Below, piece by piece: positions 24,190-34,010 of a DNA stretch of 64,000 bases. The notes below the pieces were generated by a model, which ran no database searches, was not told the DNA's origin, and saw only the letters and a list, made by a program, of their open reading frames with translations. Source of the stretch: DSBN01 sp041686355 (lineage in GTDB: Bacteria; Spirochaetota; Spirochaetia; DSM-16054; Sediminispirochaetaceae); the NCBI GenBank assembly GCA_041686355.1, contig JAWLDZ010000001.1, positions 1 through 64,000 on the forward strand. The letters run 5' to 3'. The translations under genes and the position numbers were made by a program. Position 1 is the stretch's first letter, and the number at the start of each line of letters is the position of its first letter.

Positions 24190-27100
24190 ATGCCCAATTT
24201 TGTCCATCTGCATAACCACACCGACTACTCACTTCTGGACGGAGCCGCCAACATCGATAAGATGGTAGAAACAGCAGCCGATTTGGGGATGCAGCAATTG
24301 GCGATAACCGACCATGGCAACATGTTTGGTGTGTTGAAATTCTATAAAACCTGTAAAGCTCATAACATCAAGCCAATCATTGGCTGTGAATTCTACATTG
24401 CCCCCGGATCACGGTACGATAAAAAGGGTTCCGAGCAAAAAAACAAGTATTTCCACCTGTTGGTAATTGCCCGAAACAAAGAGGGGTATAAAAACCTAAT
24501 GCGGCTCTCAAGCCGGGCCTATACCGAAGGTTTCTACTATAAGCCACGAATTGACAACGAGCTGCTGGAAACCTACTCTGAAGGACTTATCGGTGCCAGT
24601 GCCTGTCTTGCAGGAGAAATACCCCAGCTTATTCTACAAGGAAACTACGAATCGGCAGTTGAAAAAGCTCAGTACTATCAAGGAATTTTCGGGGAAGGCA
24701 ATTTTTATCTTGAACTACAGGATCACGGTATTCCGGAGCAAAAGGAGGTAAACCAGGAGCTTATCCGCATGTCGGAAGAAACTGGATTGCCCCTGATTGC
24801 AACTAACGACATCCATTATATTAAGCGTGAAGACGCCAACGCCCAGGATATCCTCATCTGTATTGGCACCAACAAAAAGAAAGACCAGAGCGACCGTCTT
24901 AAATTCGACTCGGATCAATTTTATTTGAAGAGCCAAGATGAAATGCGCAGCTTGTTCAGTCATATACCTAAGGCGCTCGATAATACGGTTGCCTTGGCCG
25001 ATAAGTGCGACCTGGAAATTCCCCTCCCCGGCCCTATTCTTCCCCATTACGAAATACCCCCGGAATTCGGCACCCTCGAGGAATATCTGCAACACCTTAC
25101 TCTGGAAGGTTTAAAAAAGCGCTACGGTTCGGTGACGGAGGAGCTGAGGCTGCGAGCCGAGCATGAGCTCAGTATTATTAACTCAATGGGTTTCCCCGGG
25201 TATTTTCTGATTGTCTGGGATTTTATCGATTTTGCACGCAAACAAGACATACCCGTAGGTCCGGGGCGCGGTTCCGGTGCCGGCTCGATAGTCGCTTATG
25301 CACTCGGTATCACCAACATCGAGCCGCTCAAATATAACCTTCTTTTCGAGCGTTTTCTTAACCCGGAAAGGGTTTCAATGCCTGACTTCGATATCGACTT
25401 CTGCTTTGAACGCCGGGGAGAAGTAATCGACTACGTTACCGAAAAGTACGGGAAGGACAGGGTCGGACAAATTATCACCTTCGGAACCTTGAAGGCAAAA
25501 GCGGTGCTGCGAGATGTAGCCCGGGTGCTTGACATTCCTTTGGCGGAAACCAACCGGATAGCCAAGCTGGTACCGGGAGATCTCGGAATCACCATCGACA
25601 AAGCACTCGAGGCTGAACCACGCCTTAAAGAGGTGGAAGAGCAGGGAGGGGCATACACTGAACTCATACAGACCGCTCGAACCTTGGAGGGCCTCTCTCG
25701 CCATGCCTCAACCCATGCCGCCGGAGTTGTGATTGGCCGTGAACCCCTCACCGAATACGTTCCTCTGTATGTTGAACCTCGAACCGGTGCAATTTCCACC
25801 CAGTACACTATGGATCAGCTTGAAGAATGCGGCCTGGTAAAAATGGACTTCCTAGGACTGAAAACCCTCACTCTCATAAAAAATACCGAAAAACTGATCC
25901 GCAGCCGTGGTATCGACTTTGATATAGAGAAAGTTCCCGAAACCGACAAAGCTACCTTTGACTTGTTGGGAGAAGGAAAAAGCACCTGTATTTTCCAGTT
26001 TGAAAGCAGCGGCATGCAGAATATCCTGCGCCAGGCTAAGCCGGAGACTATTGAAGATCTAATTGCTTTAAACGCCCTGTACCGCCCGGGACCTATGCAG
26101 TATATTCCCCAGTTTGTGGCCAGTAAAAACGGGCAGCAGGAAATTCAGTATCCCGATAAGAGTCTTGAAGAGATCCTACGACCGACCTACGGAGTTATCG
26201 TTTACCAGGAACAGGTAATGCAGGTAGCTCAGATTATCGGAGGCTTCTCCCTTGGAAAAGCAGATATTCTGCGGCGCGCGATGGGAAAGAAAAAAGTTAA
26301 GGAGATGGAGAAGTTAAAGATCGACTTCATCAACGGAGCGATTGAAAAGGGTCATAGTAAACAGCATGCCGAAGATATCTTTGAGATGTTAATACCCTTT
26401 TCACAGTACGGTTTCAATAAAAGTCATGCCGCAGCGTATTCGGTAATTGCCTATCATACCGCATACCTGAAGGCTAACTATCCGGCTGAGTTTATGGCCG
26501 CCAACCTCACCAATGAAATTAACAATCCTGATAAGCTGTCCGTCTATATTACAGAAACCGCTGCTATGGGAATAGAAATCCTGCCGCCCGATATTAACCT
26601 GTCCGACCATAACTTCTCAGTCAGCGACGGACGAGTTGTGTACGGCCTGGTAGGAATCAAGAATGTTGGCAAGGCTGCGGTTGAGGAGATACTCCGGGCC
26701 CGAAAGGCAGAGGGCCTGTACGAAAATTTTATCGATTTTCTGGGTAAGGTCGACCTGCGGGCGGTCAACCGCAAGGTAATTGAAACACTTATTCAGTGCG
26801 GGGCCTTCGACAGCCTTGGCCATGCACGGGCAACTCTGATGGAGAATCTGGACCAAGCCCTAGAATTTATTCAAAAGAAAAAAGAACGAGAGCAGTTTGG
26901 ACAGACATCTTTGTTCGAAGGTGCTCAGCAGGAGGAGATGGAGCGTTTCGATTTTGAAGAGTTCGATGAATGGCCGACTCAGGAGCGGCTGCAGCAGGAA
27001 AAAGCACTGCTGGGTTTCTATGTTTCAGGCCATCCCCTTGATACTTACCGAGAAACCTGGAAAAGAACTGTAAACATCGATCTGGGCCGCCCCGATCACT

Positions 27101-27612
27101 TTGTAGCGAATGCTAAATATTCACTTCTGGGAATCGTCACTAGTGTCCGCTCCATTTTTACCAAAAAGGGAAGACCCATGGCATTTCTACAGATCGAAGA
27201 TTACAACGGAACCATTGAGTTGGTGGTTTTCTCCGATCAATGGGAAGAGCACCGAGAGTCTATAGAAGTCGACAGTATTCTAGCCTGTTCAGGACGGCTT
27301 GACCTCAGCCGGGGCGATCCAAAATTTATCGTGGAAACTATACTTCAACCGGAAGATCTCAAGGAGTCTGAAACCAGGGAAGTTCATATTCGCCTCGAGC
27401 GAAATACGATGTCCGAGGAAGGGTTATACAATCTTCGCTCGTATCTTTTTGATCATAAAGGCGCATGCCCCCTTTTCCTCCATCTGAACAATACAAACGG
27501 ACAGCAGGAAACGATAATTAAGGCCTCAAGCCAAATAACCCTCTCTTCTGCACAAAATGTATTGGAAGAGTTGAGCAGGTATCCTACAATAGAAGATATC
27601 TGGACCGCCTAG
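24190..27612 (+). CDS. dnaE: DNA polymerase III alpha subunit
   Basis: A 1140-residue replicative polymerase subunit. The N-terminal PHP domain begins FVHLHNHTDYSLLDGA. The polymerase active site is at PDFDIDFCFERR (near residue 398) with upstream GPGRGSGAGSIVAYALGI. The thumb/finger regions, the helix-hairpin-helix part (YGLVGIKNVGKAAVEEIL), a beta-clamp motif QTSLF near residue 910 and a C-terminal OB-fold (YSLLGIVTSVRSIFTKKGRPMAF) follow in the usual order. Length matches DnaE1. AAGGAG lies 7 bases before the ATG. Confidence 0.97.
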   Translation: MPNFVHLHNHTDYSLLDGAANIDKMVETAADLGMQQLAITDHGNMFGVLKFYKTCKAHNIKPIIGCEFYIAPGSRYDKKGSEQKNKYFHLLVIARNKEGYKNLMRLSSRAYTEGFYYKPRIDNELLETYSEGLIGASACLAGEIPQLILQGNYESAVEKAQYYQGIFGEGNFYLELQDHGIPEQKEVNQELIRMSEETGLPLIATNDIHYIKREDANAQDILICIGTNKKKDQSDRLKFDSDQFYLKSQDEMRSLFSHIPKALDNTVALADKCDLEIPLPGPILPHYEIPPEFGTLEEYLQHLTLEGLKKRYGSVTEELRLRAEHELSIINSMGFPGYFLIVWDFIDFARKQDIPVGPGRGSGAGSIVAYALGITNIEPLKYNLLFERFLNPERVSMPDFDIDFCFERRGEVIDYVTEKYGKDRVGQIITFGTLKAKAVLRDVARVLDIPLAETNRIAKLVPGDLGITIDKALEAEPRLKEVEEQGGAYTELIQTARTLEGLSRHASTHAAGVVIGREPLTEYVPLYVEPRTGAISTQYTMDQLEECGLVKMDFLGLKTLTLIKNTEKLIRSRGIDFDIEKVPETDKATFDLLGEGKSTCIFQFESSGMQNILRQAKPETIEDLIALNALYRPGPMQYIPQFVASKNGQQEIQYPDKSLEEILRPTYGVIVYQEQVMQVAQIIGGFSLGKADILRRAMGKKKVKEMEKLKIDFINGAIEKGHSKQHAEDIFEMLIPFSQYGFNKSHAAAYSVIAYHTAYLKANYPAEFMAANLTNEINNPDKLSVYITETAAMGIEILPPDINLSDHNFSVSDGRVVYGLVGIKNVGKAAVEEILRARKAEGLYENFIDFLGKVDLRAVNRKVIETLIQCGAFDSLGHARATLMENLDQALEFIQKKKEREQFGQTSLFEGAQQEEMERFDFEEFDEWPTQERLQQEKALLGFYVSGHPLDTYRETWKRTVNIDLGRPDHFVANAKYSLLGIVTSVRSIFTKKGRPMAFLQIEDYNGTIELVVFSDQWEEHRESIEVDSILACSGRLDLSRGDPKFIVETILQPEDLKESETREVHIRLERNTMSEEGLYNLRSYLFDHKGACPLFLHLNNTNGQQETIIKASSQITLSSAQNVLEELSRYPTIEDIWTA

Positions 27613-27655
27613 TCCTAGGGACCCCGAGTCCGACAGACACAAGGAAGGAAACGTT

Positions 27656-28246
27656 ATGGTAACTATAGCTAAAGTTTTAAGTGGAATCTTGAGCATCTAC
27701 ATGATTCTGATTTTCGTCAGAGTATTATTGACTTGGTTCAGCGGTGTCTCTTCCTACGGAAAACCGTACGAGATAATTCGCTCGCTCACCGATCCGTATC
27801 TTAATTATTTTCGAAGGTTTCGATTCCTCCAGGTCGGCACGATCGATTTCTCTCCAATTGCAGGTCTGTTGGTGCTGGTTATCGGCATGAATATCCTCAA
27901 TCGCCTGGCAATGTACGGTTCAATCTCTCTGGGAATTATCTTGGCTATCATACTCAGTGCCGTATGGTCAGCAGTCTCATTTTTAATGACCCTGTTCATC
28001 GTCCTCATCGTCATTCGCTTTGTAGCCACGCTTGTGAACGCTAATACGGTACATCCCTTTATTCGGACGGTTGATCTACTGATCACCCCCCTGCTGAACT
28101 GGATTCACAACACTTTTTTCAAGCGCAGATTTCTCACTCTGCAGACAGGGCTTGCCATAAGTGGAGCAAGCCTCCTGGTGGCCTCAATCGCCGGCAACTA
28201 TATCGTATTCCACCTGGCCCGCCTCTTCCAGTCACTCCCTTTCTAA
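27656..28246 (+). CDS. YggT family membrane protein
   Basis: A 196-residue integral membrane protein with two YggT-like modules. Each has a helix followed by a conserved P-x-L segment (RSLTDPYLNYFRRF and RTVDLLITPLLNWIHNTFF), and there are about four to five transmembrane segments in all. YggT proteins are of uncertain role, linked in some bacteria to osmotic stress or cell-division clusters. AAGGAAGG precedes the ATG. It sits between dnaE and recG. Confidence 0.88.
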   Translation: MVTIAKVLSGILSIYMILIFVRVLLTWFSGVSSYGKPYEIIRSLTDPYLNYFRRFRFLQVGTIDFSPIAGLLVLVIGMNILNRLAMYGSISLGIILAIILSAVWSAVSFLMTLFIVLIVIRFVATLVNANTVHPFIRTVDLLITPLLNWIHNTFFKRRFLTLQTGLAISGASLLVASIAGNYIVFHLARLFQSLPF

Positions 28247-28268
28247 TACGACAATTGGCTGCGAGTAT

Positions 28269-30335
28269 ATGCTGTTAGGAGAAATTAAGCATTCTATCAC
28301 AAAACTCAAAGGTATCGGTCCGCGCACCGCTGCCCAACTCGCAGCACTGGATATCATGTCGGTGGCTGACCTCCTGCTGCATGTGCCGCGGGACTATGAA
28401 GACCGCTCCCGAATAGTACCTCTTAAGGAGGGGTATCAGGATACAACCGTCAATACACTAGTTGAGGTAGTAGCTCATGACTTTTTTGGACCGGAACATA
28501 AAAAAACGCTTAAAGTATATGTAAAGGATGAGACTGCGACCGGAGTGTTAGTGTGTTTTAATCGGAATTTTCTGCAGCATGTTCTGAAAGTCGGCCAGCG
28601 CTTTTATCTGTACGGACAATTCTCATACCGCTACGGCGACTTGCAGTCAAGCAGCTTTGAAGCCGAGCCGTACCCCTCTGAACATACAAAGTTTGGATCG
28701 ATCCTGCCGGTGTATCCGCTTTCAGGTAAATTGAATCAGTCTGTACTGCGGAAGGCGGTTCAAGACGCACTGACAACATACGGAAAATATATCGACAACG
28801 AGCTGCCGGAGAACATCCGCAGCCATTACCGCTACCTGGAAAAGCGAAGGGCTCTTACACAGCTCCATTTTCCTGATTCCCATGAATCCGCTGCCCAGGC
28901 ACGACAGAGCCTGGCGTATGAGGAGTTGCTCTACTTTCAATTAGTGGTTGCCCGGCACTCTCTGGCCCGGAAAGACAGCCGCCGCAGGCCCGAAATACTC
29001 CCCGAAAAACTGCAGCGCAGTTGCCTAGGCAAGCTCCCCTTTTCCCTCACCATCGACCAGCGCAGCGTGCTCACAGAGATCAAACAGGACTTGGATAGTG
29101 CTCATCCAATGGGGAGGCTCCTGCAGGGTGATGTGGGTTCCGGAAAAACTCTAGTCGCATTTTTGGCAGCCCTTCCGGTGATTGAAGCCGGATACCAGGC
29201 CGCATTTTTAGCCCCGACTGAGCTTTTAGCTCGACAGCATGCGGAAAAAGCGGCGGAACTGTTGGAGCCCCTGGGGGTAAAAGTTGCTTTTCTCAGCGGT
29301 AATGTTGATAAAAATGCCCGGAAACCTTTGCTGGATGCCCTGCGTACCGGAGAAATTGACCTGCTTATCGGTACCCACGCCCTGTTTACCCGGGAAGTAA
29401 TATTTCAAAGCCTGCGCTTTGTCATCATCGATGAACAGCACAAGTTTGGGGTAGAACAGCGCTCTCAACTAATGGAAAAGGGCTCCGCCCCCGATCTACT
29501 GCTGATGACCGCAACCCCGATTCCACGCACCTTAACTTTGACTTTCTTCGGAGACCTGGATGTGTCTTCCATTCGCACTATGCCGCCGGGGAGGAAAGAA
29601 ATTGTAACTCACCTTGCCCGGCAGTCAAATGTCGACAAGGTGTACAGTGCAGTTCGCCACGAACTGGAACGCGGGCACCAGGCCTACTTTGTGTATCCCC
29701 TGATTCGGGGTACGGAGAAAAGCTCTTTGAAAGACGCCGAGGGGGCTGCCGAGCAGCTTCGCTCGGCTATCTTTCCCAATTTCAAAGTAGCACTTATTCA
29801 TTCGAAAATTCGTGAAGAAGAGAAGTTGGAACGTATGCACGACTTCTCCAAGGGAAACATCGATATTCTGGTATCAACCAGTGTGGTGGAAGTTGGGGTA
29901 GATATCAAAAATGCAACTTGTATGGTCATTGAGCATGCTGAACGCTTTGGGTTGGCCGGGCTGCATCAGCTGCGAGGACGGGTTGGCCGCAGCACATTGC
30001 AATCTTACGCCTTTTTGGTATACTCCGAAGAGCTTACCGAAGAGGGCAAGCAACGTCTTATGGTAATGAAACAAAGCAGTGACGGTTTTTTTATCGCCGA
30101 GGAGGATCTTAAGATCCGCGGACCGGGAGAAGTAACCGGCACTCGGCAGTCAGGTTTTATGCGGCTCAAATTTGCCGATTTAAGCGGTGATCTTAGCCTG
30201 CTGGATAAGGCGCGCAAAGACGCATTTCGCATTATTAAGGCTGATCCGGGTTTGCTGCAGCCGAACCATCAGCAACTGCGACGAACTCTTGAATGTTGTC
30301 CGCCCTTTCCTGAGGATACGCTAACCGGGGGCTGA
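28269..30335 (+). CDS. recG: ATP-dependent DNA helicase RecG
   Basis: A 688-residue helicase that remodels stalled forks and Holliday junctions. The N-terminal wedge domain starts KLKGIGPRTAAQLAALDI and includes VPRDYEDRS. Helicase motifs are Walker A GDVGSGKT (near residue 287), APTELLARQH, DEQHKFGVEQR (near 387), TATPIPRTL and the C-terminal RGRVGRS. The start is set at the ATG at 28269 (MLLGEIKHSITKLKGIG) by family length. There is no clear Shine-Dalgarno, and the gene begins 22 bases after the YggT gene, so coupling is possible. Confidence 0.95.
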   Translation: MLLGEIKHSITKLKGIGPRTAAQLAALDIMSVADLLLHVPRDYEDRSRIVPLKEGYQDTTVNTLVEVVAHDFFGPEHKKTLKVYVKDETATGVLVCFNRNFLQHVLKVGQRFYLYGQFSYRYGDLQSSSFEAEPYPSEHTKFGSILPVYPLSGKLNQSVLRKAVQDALTTYGKYIDNELPENIRSHYRYLEKRRALTQLHFPDSHESAAQARQSLAYEELLYFQLVVARHSLARKDSRRRPEILPEKLQRSCLGKLPFSLTIDQRSVLTEIKQDLDSAHPMGRLLQGDVGSGKTLVAFLAALPVIEAGYQAAFLAPTELLARQHAEKAAELLEPLGVKVAFLSGNVDKNARKPLLDALRTGEIDLLIGTHALFTREVIFQSLRFVIIDEQHKFGVEQRSQLMEKGSAPDLLLMTATPIPRTLTLTFFGDLDVSSIRTMPPGRKEIVTHLARQSNVDKVYSAVRHELERGHQAYFVYPLIRGTEKSSLKDAEGAAEQLRSAIFPNFKVALIHSKIREEEKLERMHDFSKGNIDILVSTSVVEVGVDIKNATCMVIEHAERFGLAGLHQLRGRVGRSTLQSYAFLVYSEELTEEGKQRLMVMKQSSDGFFIAEEDLKIRGPGEVTGTRQSGFMRLKFADLSGDLSLLDKARKDAFRIIKADPGLLQPNHQQLRRTLECCPPFPEDTLTGG

Positions 30336-30381
30336 GGCCGACGCATCGACAAATAGACGCACCGATATTAAGGGAGAGCAC

Positions 30382-30945
30382 ATGAGAATAACCGGAGGAA
30401 TCTACCGGAGCCGAAGAGTTCAATGCCCCCCGGGGGTGATCCGACCGGCCATGGACAGAATGCGGGAATCGATGTTTTCAATATTAGGTGATATCGCGGG
30501 GCTGTCATTTCTTGATCTTTTCACAGGCTCCGGGGTGGTGGGCATTGAAGCTGCCTCACGTGGAGCGGAACCGGTGGTTTTAGTGGAAAAGGACCGGCGG
30601 AAAACACCGGTGATTCGTAAAAACATCTCCTTTGTCGAGAGCCCGATCCGGCTGCTCATACAACCGGCCGAGCGCTACATCTCCACCCAGACTTCCCGCC
30701 AGGATGCCAAGTTTGACATCATCTACTTGGACCCCCCCTTCAACTACGAACAAAAAATTGAGCTGATTCGCTCGGTAGCCCGGAGCGGGCTCTTGGCTCC
30801 GCAGGGCCGCTGCCTGATTCACCATCCCACACCGGAACAATGGCCGGAGCATATCGAACAGCTGGAGTGCAGCGATGTGCGAGCCTACGGTGGATCAACC
30901 CTTCGCTTTTTTGGTTCAGCGATTCTCAATTTGGAAGTCTTCTGA
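30382..30945 (+). CDS. rsmD: 16S rRNA (guanine966-N2)-methyltransferase
   Basis: A 187-residue RsmD-type enzyme: MRITGGIYRSRRVQCPPG, RPAMDRMRESMFSIL, the SAM-binding LDLFTGSGVVGIEAASRGA and the catalytic DPPF (IIYLDPPFNYE, residues about 114-124). It methylates G966 of 16S rRNA. AAGGGAGAG precedes the ATG. The gene end forms one arm of a strong hairpin (30922-30961). Confidence 0.95.
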   Translation: MRITGGIYRSRRVQCPPGVIRPAMDRMRESMFSILGDIAGLSFLDLFTGSGVVGIEAASRGAEPVVLVEKDRRKTPVIRKNISFVESPIRLLIQPAERYISTQTSRQDAKFDIIYLDPPFNYEQKIELIRSVARSGLLAPQGRCLIHHPTPEQWPEHIEQLECSDVRAYGGSTLRFFGSAILNLEVF

Positions 30946-30961
30946 TTTCCAAATTGAGAAT
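30922..30961. repeat. perfect 15-bp inverted repeat spanning the rsmD stop
   Basis: ATTCTCAATTTGGAA (30922-30936) is followed after ten bases by its exact reverse complement (30947-30961). The rsmD stop codon lies in the loop. There is no T run, so it is not a classical terminator; it could stabilise the mRNA 3' end or be a recombination or insertion footprint. Confidence 0.85.
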
Positions 30962-31120
30962 TCGCATCACTTTCTTTGCAAGTTTTTATGTATCTTAAGC
31001 TTTGGAGGAATTGCTGTTTTTAGGTGGAGTTAAGTTTCGGCCCTTACCGACCGGATCCCTTTCCTCGCGGCTTGGCTTTTGGTATAGTAGAAAGGAATTA
31101 CCGGTGCTAAGGAGGACTCA

Positions 31121-32209
31121 GTGACGGATTCACGAAAACGATATTTACAAGTGCCCCAGGGAACGGAAGGAGTTCATCTGGAGGAGGCCTACCGCCACCG
31201 AAGGATTACACAAGAACTCTACCAGCTGTTTACCCAATGGGGATATCTGCCGGTAGAGACTCCGGTATTTGATTTTTATGATATTTACGAGCCCCTGCTG
31301 CGCAGCAGTGCCCGGGATGTGTACAGGCTGATCGATCGGGAGGGAGATCTGCTTATGCTCCGTTCCGATATCACCCTGTTTTTAGCCAAACAAATGGGCT
31401 TGTGGCTGCGGGAAGAAGATCTGCCGACCAGGGTGTGCTATGCCGACACTATCCTGCGCCATCAGAGTGCTGAAGATATTTCCAAAAATGAGTTCTTCCA
31501 GACGGGTGCAGAATTAATCGGAAAAGCCGGCCGCGAAGCCGACCTGGAAGTCCTGCTGCTGCTGGAGAGTATCTTTATGAAACTTGGAGTTGCAAGCAGC
31601 ATTCACCTTGGATCCCACCAATTTCTTACTCTGGCCTTAAAAGATTTTGATAAAACTGAGCTAAAAGAGGCGGTACAGGCTATTCGCAACCGTGAACGGC
31701 AAAAGTTGTATTCAATGATAGAAACCCACTTATCAGCTCGACGGGCAGATGTTATAACTGCTCTGTTCAGTTTTATTGGAAACAGAGAAGAATTCAGCAA
31801 AGAGATTATGAAATATGAAGGAAGTCTGCATAATGAAGAGATGGAATCGCTGCAGTATTTAGCAGAGCTGGTCGAGCAACTGGAAGAACTGGGGTATGCA
31901 AGGGATGTACGAATTGATCTCTCCGAAATCGGAACTCAGCCCTACTACACCGGTATTGTCTTCCAGGTGTATCAAAGCGGTTTGGACGATGCGGTAGCCT
32001 CCGGAGGACGTTACGACAAGCTCCTCAGCCGCTTCGGTTTCGACTGCCCCTCGGTCGGATTTTCTATGATGCTGCGTAAGATTGAAGACCAAGTAGCCGA
32101 TAAATTCGGTCTGCCTGAAAATATCGTCAAAGTAGAAGGGGAAACCTTTGCCGAGGCTTTTCGCGCCGCTCAACAGATCCGCGAAAAGGGAGGAATTGCA
32201 ATACAATGA
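31121..32209 (+). CDS. hisZ: ATP phosphoribosyltransferase regulatory subunit
   Basis: A 362-residue HisZ, a paralogue of histidyl-tRNA synthetase without tRNA charging that activates and regulates the short HisG. Class II synthetase-like regions are visible (VETPVFDFYDIYEPLL, LRSDITLFLAKQM, RVCYADTILRHQSAEDISKNEFFQTGAEL, SGGRYDKLLSRFG). It begins with GTG behind AAGGAGGA and overlaps hisG by four bases (ATGA). Synteny with short hisG supports the call over a true HisRS. Confidence 0.93.
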   Translation: MTDSRKRYLQVPQGTEGVHLEEAYRHRRITQELYQLFTQWGYLPVETPVFDFYDIYEPLLRSSARDVYRLIDREGDLLMLRSDITLFLAKQMGLWLREEDLPTRVCYADTILRHQSAEDISKNEFFQTGAELIGKAGREADLEVLLLLESIFMKLGVASSIHLGSHQFLTLALKDFDKTELKEAVQAIRNRERQKLYSMIETHLSARRADVITALFSFIGNREEFSKEIMKYEGSLHNEEMESLQYLAELVEQLEELGYARDVRIDLSEIGTQPYYTGIVFQVYQSGLDDAVASGGRYDKLLSRFGFDCPSVGFSMMLRKIEDQVADKFGLPENIVKVEGETFAEAFRAAQQIREKGGIAIQ

Positions 32210-32874
32210 GTTTGAACTTAGAATCCACTAAAACTCCGCTTACTATGGCATTGCCGAAGGGTCGTCTCTTTGAGCAAGTGCAGGAATATTTTGCCGAAAG
32301 GGGTTTCCACTTTAAATTTGAAAAACGTCGGTTAGTAGCCCACGATGAAAGTGGCCTCTTAAAGATTTTCTTGGTAAAGAACGCAGATCTGCCTACCTAC
32401 GTGAATCATGGGATAGCCGGTCTGGGAATCTCCGGAGAGGATGTCTTGTACGAGACCGGCCTGCGCTTCTTTCAATTGCTGCGGTTTGATTTTGGCTCAA
32501 CCGAGATGTGCCTGGCCGCGAATAAAGGGTATGGGACGCCCAATACCATACGGACAGTGTCGGTTGCCACCAAGTTTCCACGTTTTGCCCGGGACTATTT
32601 TTATAGCCGGGGTGTGCCGATACAAATAATAAAGCTGAATGGTTCGGTAGAGCTGGCGCCTATTTTGGGCTTAGCTCCATACATAGTCGACTTAGTCGAA
32701 ACCGGCAACACTTTGCGAGCTAACAATTTAGAGGTGGTGGATACACTAAAGAAGATCAATGTGCATTTGATTGCAAACCCCTCCTATTACAAGCTGAACT
32801 ATCGCCGTATAAACCGCTTTGTAGCAGCTTTGCAAGCTGGGGCACCTAGTACTGTCAAAGACAGCACCGTTTAA
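32206..32874 (+). CDS. hisG: ATP phosphoribosyltransferase, short catalytic form
   Basis: A 222-residue HisG of the short type that needs HisZ; it catalyses the first step of histidine synthesis. Signature parts are MALPKGRLFEQVQEYF, the segment YVNHGIAGLGISGEDVLYE and LVETGNTLRANNLEVVD. The C-terminal regulatory domain of long HisG is absent. Start overlaps hisZ; hisB follows after 53 bases. Confidence 0.96.
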   Translation: MSLNLESTKTPLTMALPKGRLFEQVQEYFAERGFHFKFEKRRLVAHDESGLLKIFLVKNADLPTYVNHGIAGLGISGEDVLYETGLRFFQLLRFDFGSTEMCLAANKGYGTPNTIRTVSVATKFPRFARDYFYSRGVPIQIIKLNGSVELAPILGLAPYIVDLVETGNTLRANNLEVVDTLKKINVHLIANPSYYKLNYRRINRFVAALQAGAPSTVKDSTV

Positions 32875-32927
32875 AAAAGCCCCCAGAGCCGGGCGGGAGC
32901 AGCTAAAATAAAACTGAGGAGAAAAAA

Positions 32928-33512
32928 ATGACCAGCCGACTGATAAATATTGAACGGAGTACCCGCGAAACAACTATCGCCCTTAGTCTCGATTTTGATG
33001 CACCCCACCAATCTGTAGATACAGGGCTTCCCTTCTTTGATCATATTCTCACCTCCATGGCGTACCACGGCTTTTTTGGACTCACGATTAAGGCTGATGG
33101 TGATGTACAGGTAGATGCCCACCACTTAGTGGAAGATGTCGGTATTGCCCTCGGCAGTGCGCTTAGGCAAACCGTTCAGCAGTATGGACATGTAGAGCGT
33201 TATGGTCAAAGCCTTATCCCAATGGACGAAGCTTTGAGCGAAGCAGTGGTAGACGTAAGCGGACGCCCCTATTTGGTGTACAGCGCTGACTATCCGCAAG
33301 AGTACTGTGGACTATTCCCAACCCCCCTGATCCGTGAGTTTCTATATGCGCTGGCCCATAACGCACAGATTAACCTGCATGCCCATTGCCGCTACGGTGA
33401 GAATAGCCACCATATGGCGGAGGCCTTGTTCAAAGCACTCGGCCGAGCCTTTATGACCGCCTATCGCAGGAGCGATCGCGGTGAGCCCTCCTCAACCAAA
33501 GGAGTCCTATAG
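32928..33512 (+). CDS. hisB: imidazoleglycerol-phosphate dehydratase
   Basis: A 194-residue HisB with the metal-binding patterns LPFFDHILTSMAYHG, DAHHLVEDVGIALG and HAHCRYGENSHHMAEALFKA. It dehydrates imidazole-glycerol phosphate. AGGAGA precedes the ATG. The remaining his genes are not in the window, so the pathway is split across the chromosome. Confidence 0.97.
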   Translation: MTSRLINIERSTRETTIALSLDFDAPHQSVDTGLPFFDHILTSMAYHGFFGLTIKADGDVQVDAHHLVEDVGIALGSALRQTVQQYGHVERYGQSLIPMDEALSEAVVDVSGRPYLVYSADYPQEYCGLFPTPLIREFLYALAHNAQINLHAHCRYGENSHHMAEALFKALGRAFMTAYRRSDRGEPSSTKGVL

Positions 33513-33622
33513 ATACTACAACCCCACACTTTTCAATTTCTCGTTTAGGGGAGCCGTTTTATGGACTTTTTTGGTAATAATTGATATATTGTGTCTATAA
33601 ATGGATTAGTAAAAAAACCGTA

Positions 33623-33651
33623 TTGTGTTTCATTTCCATTTAAATTATATT
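33623..33651 (+). promoter_or_regulatory. likely promoter of the TPR pair
   Basis: TTGTGT (33623-33628) and TATATT (33646-33651), 17 bases apart, in a strongly AT-rich stretch (33513-33674) that holds no gene. It lies 24 bases upstream of the start at 33675. Confidence 0.45.
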
Positions 33652-33674
33652 ACACTTTAACTATAAATAAGAGA

Positions 33675-34010
33675 ATGAAAAAAGAAGATGCATTAAGCCA
33701 AATGCCGAAGGAAGGATTCCTCAAAATAACATCTTCCGGCAAGCAGTTACTTAACCCGGAACAGAAAGTTGCTCTTATTCGTAAGGGTAATGCGTTTTTT
33801 AACCAAGGTGACATCGACACTGCAAAGCGCATCTTTATAACAACTGGATACAGCGACGGTTTAGAGCGAGTCGGTGATTACCATCAGCAGAAAGGCGATA
33901 TACTGGAGGCGCTCCGAATGTACTGGATAGCTCCGGCTCCCGGTAAAAAGCAGCAGCTCATTGAACAATGCGCTGCATTGGTGCAGTATTGGATCAATGA
34001 GAAAGGATGA
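33675..34010 (+). CDS. small hypothetical protein coupled to a TPR gene
   Basis: A 111-residue soluble protein beginning MKKEDALSQMPKEGFLKIT. The middle (KVALIRKGNAFFNQGDIDTAKRIFITTGYSDGLERVGDYHQQKGDILEALRMY) has a helical, TPR-like pattern, so it may contact the next protein. No named family recognised. The start at 33675 is preferred over a longer frame lacking any start signal. The stop overlaps the next start (ATGA). Confidence 0.65.
   Translation: MKKEDALSQMPKEGFLKITSSGKQLLNPEQKVALIRKGNAFFNQGDIDTAKRIFITTGYSDGLERVGDYHQQKGDILEALRMYWIAPAPGKKQQLIEQCAALVQYWINEKG

Noticed and set aside
30946..31120. Regulatory RNA or small gene before hisZ
   Set aside because: Apart from the rsmD hairpin and the ribosome site I see no conserved structure or convincing frame in these 175 bases.
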